Below, in pieces: positions 1-5,007 of a DNA stretch of 5,007 nt. The translations under genes were made by a program, and so were the position numbers. The notes beneath the pieces were generated by a model, which was given only the letters and a program-made list of their open reading frames with translations, did not search any database and was not told the origin of the DNA. The stretch is taken from assembly GCA_021805485.1 (NCBI GenBank), contig JAJZFF010000533.1, positions 1 to 5,007 of the forward strand. The letters are read 5' to 3'. This DNA comes from Pseudomonadota bacterium. Its GTDB lineage: Bacteria > Pseudomonadota > Alphaproteobacteria > Acetobacterales > Acetobacteraceae. Numbering within the stretch: position 1 is the stretch's first letter; each line of letters opens with the position of its first letter.

Positions 1-26
1 CCGAATCGGCAAGGGGAAAGCCCGCA

Positions 27-1058
27 TTAATCCGCGGCCCCGGCCGCTTCCCGCATCGGATCGGCAAAGGCTTCTTCCCACGTCCCACCGGTTGAGGCGC
101 GGCTATATTCCGTGGACCGATTCTCGAAAAAGTTCGTATGCTCCACCGCGTTCAACATCTCGTCCAGCCATGGCAGCGGATTGCGGTCGAGGCGATACAG
201 CGGCTGCAACCCCAACTGCGTCAGGCGGCGGTCGGCGATGTAGCGGATATAGGATTTCACCTCCGCCGCGGTCAGTCCCTCCACGGCGCCATGCCCGAAC
301 GCCAGATCGATGAAGGCATCCTCGTGATCGACGATGGTGGCGCAGGTCACATAGAGATCGCGGCGAAACTCCTCGGTCCAGATTTCCGGGTTTTCGCCCA
401 CGAAGGTGCGGAACAGGCGGATGATCGAGTTGCAGTGCAGGGTCTCATCGCGCACCGACCAGGAGATGATCTGGCCCATCCCCTTCATCTTCCCGAAGCG
501 CGGGAAATTGAGCAGGATCGCGAACGAGGCGAACAGCTGCAGCCCCTCGGTGAACGCCCCGAACGCGGCCAGGGTGCGCGCGATCTCGGTGCGGTTGCCG
601 ACCGAGAAACCCTGCATGAAATCGTATTTGTCCTTCATCTCCTTGTAGCGCAGGAACGCCTGATACTCGATCTCGGGCATGCCGATCGTGTCGAGCAGGT
701 AGGAATAGGCGGCGATATGGATCGTCTCGGTGTTGGAGAACGCCGACAGCATCATCAGCACTTCGGTCGGTTTGAACACCTGACTGTAGTGCTTCATGTA
801 GCAATTGTTCACTTCCACGTCGGCCTGCGTGAAGAAGCGGAAAATCTGCGTCAGCAGGTTGCGTTCGGCCCCGGTCAGGTTGCGGTGCCAGTCCTTCACG
901 TCATCGGCGAGCGGGACTTCCTCGGGCAGCCAATGGATGCGCTGCTGGATCAGCCAGGCTTCATGCGCCCACGGGTAGCGGAACGGCTTATAGACCGGGT
1001 TTTCGGTCAGCAGGTCGAAGCTGACCTTGATCTCGTCCTGGGTGGCGATGGCGGTCAT
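27..1058 (-). CDS. nrdB: Class Ia ribonucleotide reductase, beta (R2) subunit
   Basis: The 343-residue protein is the small subunit of aerobic ribonucleotide reductase. It houses a di-iron centre and tyrosyl radical and passes the radical to NrdA, which reduces ribonucleoside diphosphates to deoxy forms in the cytoplasm. All expected metal ligands are visible with family spacing: D80, E111, H114, E171, E205 and H208. Y118 lies four residues after H114, where the E. coli radical tyrosine (Y122) lies, so this is a tyrosyl-radical enzyme. The end of the ferritin-like domain carries NFFENRSTEYSRA (309-321), a familiar R2 signature. The C-terminal tail, which in R2 proteins contacts NrdA, is short, Ala/Gly-rich and acidic (ends AAGAAD). 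The ATG start fits the family length and has only a weak AGG eight bases upstream. No nrdA is seen: a P450 gene lies upstream and only 26 bases remain downstream, so nrdA may lie beyond the edge or elsewhere. Confidence 0.97.
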   Translation of the reverse strand: MTAIATQDEIKVSFDLLTENPVYKPFRYPWAHEAWLIQQRIHWLPEEVPLADDVKDWHRNLTGAERNLLTQIFRFFTQADVEVNNCYMKHYSQVFKPTEVLMMLSAFSNTETIHIAAYSYLLDTIGMPEIEYQAFLRYKEMKDKYDFMQGFSVGNRTEIARTLAAFGAFTEGLQLFASFAILLNFPRFGKMKGMGQIISWSVRDETLHCNSIIRLFRTFVGENPEIWTEEFRRDLYVTCATIVDHEDAFIDLAFGHGAVEGLTAAEVKSYIRYIADRRLTQLGLQPLYRLDRNPLPWLDEMLNAVEHTNFFENRSTEYSRASTGGTWEEAFADPMREAAGAAD

Positions 1059-1088
1059 CGGCGCGGCCTGTGATGCGATTCGGCCTCC

Positions 1089-1097
1089 ATCATAGCA
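1089..1097 (-). promoter_or_regulatory. Candidate extended -10 promoter of nrdB
   Basis: On the minus strand this reads TGC TATGAT, a TGn extension followed by a -10 hexamer matching five of six consensus bases. It lies in the 63-base gap between the P450 stop and the nrdB ATG and predicts a leader of roughly 24 bases. No good -35 hexamer is found 16-18 bases upstream, which is tolerated for extended -10 promoters. No clear pair of NrdR boxes was seen. This suggests nrdB can be transcribed independently of the P450 gene, though read-through is not excluded. Confidence 0.4.
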
Positions 1098-1121
1098 CCG
1101 CCTGCCCGCCGCCGCGGCCCG

Positions 1122-2360
1122 TCAGTCCGTCCGCACCCATAATTCCTTCGGCCCGTTGAACGGCGGCGCCACCTTGTGTTCCACCGGCCGGTCCGGGTCC
1201 AGCCGCAGCCGGGGGAAGCGGGCCAGCAGCAGCGGGATCGCCACCTGCGCCTCGGCGCGGGCCAGCGGCGCGCCCAGGCAGTAATGCGCCCCGCCGCCGA
1301 ACGCCGAATGGGTGGTGTCGGCCCGCTCGATATCGAACCGCTCCGGGTCGGCGTGCACCGCCGGGTCGTGCCCGGCGCCGAGGATCACGAAATCGATCGT
1401 CTGCCCCGCCTCCACCGTCACCCCGCCGATCTCGCGCGCGGTCGGGGCGATGCGCAGGGTGGAGATCACCGGCGGGTCGTAGCGCAGCACTTCCTCGATG
1501 GCGTTGCGCGCAAGCTCGGGCCGGGCCCGCAGCTTGGCCGCCTGCTCGGGATGGCGCAGCAGCGACAGCGCCGCGTTGCCGAGCAGGTCGGTGGTGGTGA
1601 CGTTGCCGGCCGCCAGCAGCAGATTGGCGGTGTTGACGATCTCCTGCTCGGTCAGCACCTCATTGTTTTCCTCGGCCGCGACCAGCGCGCTGATCAGGTC
1701 GGTGCCGCGCTGCGCGCGCCGCTCGGCGATGATGCGGCGGAAGAAACGGCCGAGATTCTCCCGGCTCCAGAGCAGCCCGGCATTCTGTTCGGGCGTGCGG
1801 CGCGGGTTCAGGCACATCACCAGCGCGTCCGACCAGCGCTTGAAATCCTTCTGCTCGGACGGATCGACGCCGAGCAGCTCGGCGATCACGATGGTCGGCA
1901 GCGGGCCGGCGAATGCCTCGATCAGGTCGAAGCTGGGCTGCCCGTCCAGCGCGTCCAGCAGCTCCCCGGCGACGGCGGCGATCCGCGGCCGCAGCGCTTC
2001 CACCGCGCGCAGGTTGAAGGCCTGCGCGACCAGGCTGCGCATCCGCTTATGCTCGGGATCGTCGGTGTTGAGCAGCATCGGCTCGTAGGTTTCGTCCACG
2101 ACCTGCGCCATGCGCACGAACGAGCCGGGGCGGGATTTGCGCGGGTCCGCGGCCAGCGAGCGATCGGCCAGCACTGCCTCGATATCGGCGCGGCGGGTCA
2201 GCACGACGCGATCGAACTGGCGGTCGCGATGCACCGGCTCCTGCTCGCGCAGGCGGTTGAGGACGCGGTAGGGACAATCCCGGAATTCCGGGTTGAACGG
2301 GGTCAGTTGGATCCCGGTCGGGCATGCGTCGGGATCCGGCGGCGATTCCTGCTGGTCCAA
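1122..2360 (-). CDS. Bacterial cytochrome P450 (soluble monooxygenase)
   Basis: This is a soluble haem-thiolate monooxygenase of about 412 residues, normal for bacterial class I P450s. Numbered from the TTG start: C-helix region [10 protein letters not shown] near 100-109; I-helix AGNVTTTD at 251-258 with the oxygen-activating Thr at 255; the K-helix ExxR at E290-R293; and the haem loop [10 protein letters not shown] at 354-363 with the axial Cys at 361. The residue before the I-helix Thr is Val254, where most P450s carry Asp or Glu. The frame stays open to 2522, but the upstream ATGs would overlap the moaA start and add a basic, non-P450-like leader. TTG at 2358-2360 is the only start codon that gives a typical N-terminus, although its ribosome site (a run of G) is weak. 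No ferredoxin or reductase gene is adjacent, so the redox partner and substrate are unknown. It is transcribed away from moaA and toward nrdB. Confidence 0.93.
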   Translation of the reverse strand: MDQQESPPDPDACPTGIQLTPFNPEFRDCPYRVLNRLREQEPVHRDRQFDRVVLTRRADIEAVLADRSLAADPRKSRPGSFVRMAQVVDETYEPMLLNTDDPEHKRMRSLVAQAFNLRAVEALRPRIAAVAGELLDALDGQPSFDLIEAFAGPLPTIVIAELLGVDPSEQKDFKRWSDALVMCLNPRRTPEQNAGLLWSRENLGRFFRRIIAERRAQRGTDLISALVAAEENNEVLTEQEIVNTANLLLAAGNVTTTDLLGNAALSLLRHPEQAAKLRARPELARNAIEEVLRYDPPVISTLRIAPTAREIGGVTVEAGQTIDFVILGAGHDPAVHADPERFDIERADTTHSAFGGGAHYCLGAPLARAEAQVAIPLLLARFPRLRLDPDRPVEHKVAPPFNGPKELWVRTD

Positions 2361-2393
2361 GGGGCCCCCGCGCTTGCTTGGTGATACGCCAGG

Positions 2394-2422
2394 ATTGTTG
2401 CATGTGGCCTGGGGCGGTGCAA
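2394..2422 (-). promoter_or_regulatory. Weak candidate promoter for the P450 gene
   Basis: On the minus strand, TTGCAC (2417-2422) and AACAAT (2394-2399) are separated by 17 bases, matching three and four of six sigma-70 consensus bases. The predicted start of transcription is near 2387, giving a leader of about 27 bases to the TTG codon. The match is weak, and it is proposed mainly because position and spacing support the TTG start choice. Confidence 0.2.
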
Positions 2423-2445
2423 GCCGCGCGCGCGCCGGAGGCGGC

Positions 2446-2473
2446 TTGAATAATCCGGCCCGAAGCGTAACTC
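2446..2473 (+). promoter_or_regulatory. Weak candidate promoter for moaA
   Basis: TTGAAT (2446-2451) is followed after 16 bases by TAACTC (2468-2473). The -10 match is poor. If used, transcription would start at about 2480-2482, essentially at the moaA ATG, making a leaderless message. This agrees with the lack of any purine-rich ribosome site before that ATG. There is no room here for a molybdenum-cofactor riboswitch. Confidence 0.2.
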
Positions 2474-2481
2474 TGACCTTC

Positions 2482-3486
2482 ATGAGCGCCCCCATCCTCG
2501 ACCCGTTCGGCCGCGCGATCACCTATCTGCGCGTCTCGGTCACCGACCGCTGCGACCTGCGCTGCGTCTATTGCATGGCCGAGGACATGCAGTTCCTCCC
2601 CAAAAAGGATCTGCTGACCCTGGAGGAGCTGGAGCGCCTTGGGGTTGCGTTCATGCGCCTTGGCACCCGCAAGATCCGCCTGACCGGCGGGGAGCCGCTG
2701 GTGCGACGCGACGTGATGCGGCTAGTCGAGCGGCTTGGCACCCGCCTCGGCCGCCCCGACGGGCTGGATGAGCTGACGCTGACCACCAACGGCACCCAGC
2801 TGGCCCGCTTCGCGGACGGGCTGGCGCGGGCCGGGATGCGGCGGATCAACGTGTCGCTGGACACGCTGGACCCGGTGAAATTCACCCGGCTGACCCGGCT
2901 GGGGAAGATCGGCCCGACGCTGGAAGGCATCGCCGCCGCCAAGGCGGCCGGGCTGGCCGTGAAGATCAACGCGGTCGCGATGAAGGACGTGAACGAAGAC
3001 GAATTCGACGACCTGATCGCCTGGTGCGGCGCGGAGGGGTTCGATCTGTGTCTGATCGAGACCATGCCGATGGGCGAGATCGACGAGGACCGCACCGCGC
3101 AATACCTGCCGCTATCGGTGGTGCGCGCGCGGCTGCGCCGGCGCTGGACGCTGGACGAGACCGATTATCGCACCGGCGGCCCGGCCCGCTACATGACGGT
3201 GCGTGAGACCGGGCGGCGGATCGGGTTCATCACGCCGATGACGCATAATTTCTGCGAAAGCTGCAACCGGGTGCGGCTGACCTGCACCGGCACGCTGTAT
3301 ATGTGCCTGGGCCAGGACGATCAGGCGGATCTGCGCGCGGTGATGCGGGCGGGCGCGGATGAGGCGGCGCTGGACGCGGCGATCCGGGCGGCGATTGCGC
3401 GCAAGCCGAAGGGGCATGATTTCGTGATCGACCGGCGGCACGCGGGGCCTTCGGTCGGGCGGCATATGAGTTTGACGGGGGGGTGA
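2482..3486 (+). CDS. moaA: GTP 3',8-cyclase MoaA (radical SAM, molybdenum cofactor synthesis)
   Basis: MoaA uses S-adenosylmethionine radical chemistry to convert GTP to 3',8-cyclo-GTP, which MoaC turns into cyclic pyranopterin monophosphate, the first stage of molybdopterin synthesis. The 334-residue protein has the usual family length. The SAM-binding 4Fe-4S motif CX3CX2C is C24, C28 and C31, followed by GGEP at 69-72. The second, C-terminal cluster has C258, C261 and C275 (CX2CX13C), with NRVRLT (262-267) supplying the arginines of the GTP pocket. The protein ends in Gly-Gly, the conserved MoaA tail that inserts into the active site. The frame is open upstream to 2293, but homology begins at [17 protein letters not shown], so ATG 2482 is chosen. 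No clear ribosome site precedes it. No other moa, moe or mob gene is present. The last codons lie in a run of seven G, discussed under findings. Confidence 0.97.
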   Translation: MSAPILDPFGRAITYLRVSVTDRCDLRCVYCMAEDMQFLPKKDLLTLEELERLGVAFMRLGTRKIRLTGGEPLVRRDVMRLVERLGTRLGRPDGLDELTLTTNGTQLARFADGLARAGMRRINVSLDTLDPVKFTRLTRLGKIGPTLEGIAAAKAAGLAVKINAVAMKDVNEDEFDDLIAWCGAEGFDLCLIETMPMGEIDEDRTAQYLPLSVVRARLRRRWTLDETDYRTGGPARYMTVRETGRRIGFITPMTHNFCESCNRVRLTCTGTLYMCLGQDDQADLRAVMRAGADEAALDAAIRAAIARKPKGHDFVIDRRHAGPSVGRHMSLTGG

Positions 3487-3495
3487 CGGGGGGGG
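3477..3495 (+). repeat. Paired poly-G tracts (G7 and G8) across the moaA stop codon
   Basis: Seven consecutive G (3477-3483) run directly into the TGA stop of moaA. After one C, eight more G follow (3488-3495). The first tract supplies the last base of the Thr codon and both terminal Gly codons. Such tracts are prone to replication slippage and also to sequencing error. Confidence 0.9.
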
Positions 3496-3531
3496 CGGTT
3501 GGGTTTGGGGTCTGGGCGGCGGGTGCTTGGG
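3488..3531 (+). other. Predicted G-quadruplex-forming stretch after moaA
   Basis: Six runs of three or more G occur within 44 bases: 3488-3495, 3501-3503, 3507-3510, 3514-3516, 3521-3523 and 3529-3531, with loops of three to five bases between most of them. This satisfies the classic pattern of four G-runs with loops of one to seven bases. It lies on the coding strand, so the moaA transcript would carry it just behind the stop codon. Folding is inferred from pattern only. Confidence 0.6.
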
Positions 3532-3551
3532 TGCCGCGGGCACCTGTGTTT
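3530..3551 (+). terminator. Possible intrinsic terminator of moaA
   Basis: GGTGCC (3530-3535) and GGCACC (3539-3544) form a perfect six-base stem with a three-base loop, extendable by one G-T pair. The stem is followed by TGTGTTT. It starts 44 bases after the moaA stop. The U-rich part is short and interrupted, so this is only a moderate candidate. Confidence 0.3.
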
Positions 3552-3754
3552 CCGGCTGCTTCGTCAGGCGACTGCGTTTGGCAGGAGCGGGATGGCACTT
3601 TTCGGGCACGCAGGACGCCAAGGTGGACGCTGCGCATAACTGGAGGCCGTCAGCAACGCACCCATCCAGCAACGACAGGCCGGCCCCTGCCGCCCCGTCA
3701 GCTCCGGATACGACACACCATACGCGGTCAAGCTTGCCAAGCTGAGCAGTGGCT
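3545..3754. other. Gene-free spacer between moaA and the orphan gene
   Basis: No convincing coding region is seen. One 8-base direct repeat, CAGCAACG, occurs at 3651-3658 and 3667-3674. A short inverted repeat, AGCTTG-C-CAAGCT, lies at 3731-3743, just beyond the end of the orphan gene; its one-base centre and lack of a T run argue against a terminator. One plus frame is open from 3640 to 3840 and looks protein-like but has no usable start codon. Confidence 0.4.
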
Positions 3755-4225
3755 CTAACGGCTTTTATAAGAAATTAGCAGCATCGGAATGCTCGCGCCA
3801 TTCATATCGTAACTCCATCCGTTTTTGGCGGGGTGCATAGTATAGGCAACTATATTTCCCTTGTCGACCGCATTTGTCGCCCCGTCGGGTCGCTTATAGC
3901 TATACGCAATCTCAGCGGCGCATTTGATCGTCCCCCAATGGCCGCTCTCGCCTGTAAATTGACGATTTGAAAGAGAAACGGAGAAGGATTGAATCACGCG
4001 CGTTCGATCCTGCACAGACATGGTCACGGGTAGCGCGTCCTTAAACATCGGCAGCGCGACTTCCTTTGCTAGATCGTCGAGCCCCGACGCAAGGCCATGC
4101 TGCCAGCACACAGACATCTTGTCGCGGTTAAAGGTGCGGGCTCCAATTTCTGACACTGTGCCAGAGATCACTATCCCGACACCAATCACGACCGAACCCA
4201 AGATGATTGCAGAACCGCTGTTCAA
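3755..4225 (-). CDS. Unrecognised membrane-anchored protein, probably periplasmic
   Basis: I do not recognise this 156-residue protein. Residues 6-23 form a Gly/Ile/Val-rich hydrophobic segment with small residues spaced like a glycine zipper, suggesting one N-terminal membrane anchor or uncleaved signal. The remaining roughly 130 residues are soluble. They contain C40 and C102, which could form a disulfide outside the cytoplasm. The second half alternates polar and hydrophobic residues (about 68-150, with Cys102, Tyr108, Tyr110 and the pair Trp137/Tyr139), as in small beta-rich periplasmic domains. The start is TTG, backed by an AGAGG ribosome site five bases upstream, an in-frame stop shortly before, and a near-consensus promoter. 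GC is about 52% in the lines I counted, against about 70% in moaA, and the stop is TAG, so horizontal acquisition is likely. It lies alone between two convergent conserved genes, so context gives no function. Confidence 0.72.
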   Translation of the reverse strand: MNSGSAIILGSVVIGVGIVISGTVSEIGARTFNRDKMSVCWQHGLASGLDDLAKEVALPMFKDALPVTMSVQDRTRVIQSFSVSLSNRQFTGESGHWGTIKCAAEIAYSYKRPDGATNAVDKGNIVAYTMHPAKNGWSYDMNGASIPMLLISYKSR

Positions 4226-4230
4226 TGTTG

Positions 4231-4235
4231 CCTCT
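4231..4235 (-). promoter_or_regulatory. Ribosome binding site that supports the TTG start
   Basis: On the minus strand AGAGG ends five bases before the TTG codon at 4223-4225. No ATG or GTG exists in frame between this TTG and the upstream in-frame TAG at 4253-4255. Starting at the next internal ATG (residue 37) would remove the hydrophobic anchor. Confidence 0.55.
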
Positions 4236-4260
4236 CGGCCGCCTCCCCAAAACTAACGAA

Positions 4261-4289
4261 ATTATGTCATGCCATATACGTCACGTCAA
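4261..4289 (-). promoter_or_regulatory. Near-consensus sigma-70 promoter of the orphan membrane-protein gene
   Basis: On the minus strand, TTGACG (4284-4289, five of six) and CATAAT (4261-4266, five of six) are separated by exactly 17 bases. Transcription should begin near 4254, giving a leader of about 28 bases with the ribosome site inside it. A tandem TGACG repeat (4279-4288) covers the -35 element and the start of the spacer and could be an operator, but this is conjecture. It is the strongest promoter-like sequence in the window. Confidence 0.65.
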
Positions 4290-4675
4290 CTTCCGTCCCC
4301 GCCACTAAAAAGGTCAAATGGGGCCTCTCCTCCCGCGCCAAGGTCGCAGATCAAGCCTGCGTCTCCATTTACCGATCGATAACGGCATCCAGCGCCGCCA
4401 AGCCGGCCACAGCCGCGTCGTGCTCGACCTGCACTCCGGCCTGCCCGCCATGCCGCGGCGGCGCAAGTCGGCCGTCGCGGCGAGACCTGGAAGCCGCCCC
4501 CTCGACCGCCCCCAGTTCCCCCAACCCCCGCCGCACCAGAGCGACGCCGCTACCCTCGGTTCAACATGCGTTGGGCCGGACCTGCTGACCCGCTTGCGGA
4601 CAGGATGTCGCCGCAATGGACTTGGCGGGGCACGAGGAGAAGTGCAGCCGTGGCGTTGCACCGACATAATAAACT
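4290..4675. other. GC-rich stretch of about 390 bases without a convincing gene
   Basis: GC rises again here to the level of the surrounding chromosome. A minus-strand frame from 4314 to 4667 would give a 117-residue product, but its composition is extreme in Arg and Trp, as expected from an antisense reading, so it is not called. A second minus frame is open from 4560 to a TAA at 4369-4371. It encodes about 63 residues ending VEHDAAVAGLAALDAVIDR, which reads like the tail of a real protein. No start with a good ribosome site is seen, and I recognise no family. It may be a decayed gene remnant. No terminal inverted repeats or target duplications were found. Confidence 0.4.
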
Positions 4676-4682
4676 CCCCCCC
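4676..4682 (-). repeat. G7 tract abutting the epimerase stop codon
   Basis: Seven C on the plus strand, read as seven G on the minus strand, follow immediately after the TGA stop of the epimerase gene. It mirrors the G tracts at the moaA stop at the other border of the accessory interval. Confidence 0.85.
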
Positions 4683-5007
4683 TCAACCCGCCCCGTCCTC
4701 CACCGTCATCGCCACCTCCCCCGCCAGCGCCTCCCCCGGCGCCAGCACCACCAGCCCCGTCGCCCCCTCCCGGTTCACCGCGTCGGTCATGTGGCTCACC
4801 GGCTCCACGCAGAAAAACCCGGCCCCCGGCGGGGTGAACACCACCAGATGCCGGAACGCCGCGCTCGCGGTCAGCCGCAGCCGCAGCGGGGCCAGATCCA
4901 GCACCGCCGCCCCGTCCCAGCCGGTGAACACGTCATCCAGCGCCACCTCCCCCACCGCGCGTCCGGCCGCGTGGTCCCAGGATTCCGGGACCGGGCCATG
5001 CGCCACC
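4683..5007 (-). CDS. Aldose 1-epimerase (galactose mutarotase) family protein, C-terminal part
   Basis: About 107 C-terminal residues are visible and the gene continues past the right edge. The family interconverts alpha and beta anomers of hexoses such as glucose and galactose, usually in the cytoplasm. Recognisable pieces, numbered from the first visible codon, are LDDVFTGWDG (23-32), the strand run FRHLVVFTPPG (51-61) and FFCVEPVSHMTDA (64-76). E68 in the last motif aligns with the catalytic base near the C-terminus of GalM proteins. GTG at the edge (5004-5006) could be read as a start, but the family is about 280-350 residues and the visible part begins mid-domain, so it is an internal Val. 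Whether it is a true mutarotase or another sugar epimerase of this fold cannot be decided from this part. It is convergent with moaA across the accessory interval. Confidence 0.88.
   Translation of the reverse strand, partial: VAHGPVPESWDHAAGRAVGEVALDDVFTGWDGAAVLDLAPLRLRLTASAAFRHLVVFTPPGAGFFCVEPVSHMTDAVNREGATGLVVLAPGEALAGEVAMTVEDGAG

Noticed and set aside
138..1073. A 311-codon plus-strand open frame opposite nrdB
   Set aside because: It lies antisense to an unmistakable nrdB, and its His/Arg/Gln-rich composition is what a GC-rich gene gives on its complement.
1176..2384. A 402-codon plus-strand open frame opposite the P450 gene
   Set aside because: It is an antisense reading of a clear P450, rich in Arg, Gln and Gly, with no recognisable domain.
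3731..3743. AGCTTG-C-CAAGCT inverted repeat as terminator of the orphan gene
   Set aside because: A one-base loop is not physically reasonable, the usable stem is only four to five pairs, and no T run follows on the minus strand.
3640..3840. A plus-strand open stretch with a protein-like middle (PYAVKLAKLSSGSNGFYKKL)
   Set aside because: No ATG, GTG or TTG occurs in frame, and it overlaps the end of the minus-strand orphan gene, which has a promoter and ribosome site.
3726..4317. GGTCAA at 3726-3731 and 4312-4317 as possible target-site duplication around the low-GC islet
   Set aside because: Six bases over about 600 bases is expected by chance, and no terminal inverted repeats or transposase are present.
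4314..4667. A 117-codon minus-strand frame in the gene-poor stretch
   Set aside because: Its Arg/Trp/Pro-heavy composition, absence of a ribosome site and lack of any familiar motif point to a chance frame.
4616..4669. A 17-codon plus-strand frame (ATG to tandem TAA TAA)
   Set aside because: It is too short, lacks a ribosome site and is unsupported by any motif.

Overview
The window looks like ordinary chromosome from a GC-rich alphaproteobacterium. The reasons are about 70% GC in sampled coding lines, strong G/C preference at third codon positions, and the style of the NrdB and MoaA proteins. Acetobacteraceae would fit, but that is an impression and not a demonstrated placement. No RNA gene, CRISPR array, complete insertion sequence or phage gene was found.

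Layout from left to right. At 27-1058 (minus) lies nrdB, the radical-bearing small subunit of class Ia ribonucleotide reductase. Upstream of it on the same strand, 63 bases away, is a bacterial cytochrome P450 (1122-2360, minus, probably with a TTG start). A 121-base divergent region separates the P450 from moaA (2482-3486, plus), a complete radical-SAM GTP 3',8-cyclase of molybdenum cofactor synthesis. At the right edge (4683-5007, minus) is the C-terminal part of an aldose 1-epimerase-like protein, cut by the window end.

The convergent ends of moaA and the epimerase gene enclose about 1.2 kb of accessory DNA. It contains a G-rich stretch with quadruplex potential right after the moaA stop. 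It also contains an AT-richer islet (about 52% GC in sampled lines) with one unrecognised membrane-anchored protein (3755-4225, minus), driven by a near-consensus sigma-70 promoter. About 390 GC-rich bases with no convincing gene follow.

The recognisable genes serve unrelated functions: deoxynucleotide synthesis, an oxidation of unknown substrate, cofactor synthesis and sugar anomer interconversion. Nothing here amounts to a clear new multi-gene system. The points most worth a second look are the orphan membrane protein with its strong promoter, and the homopolymeric G tract that encodes the conserved Gly-Gly tail of MoaA.
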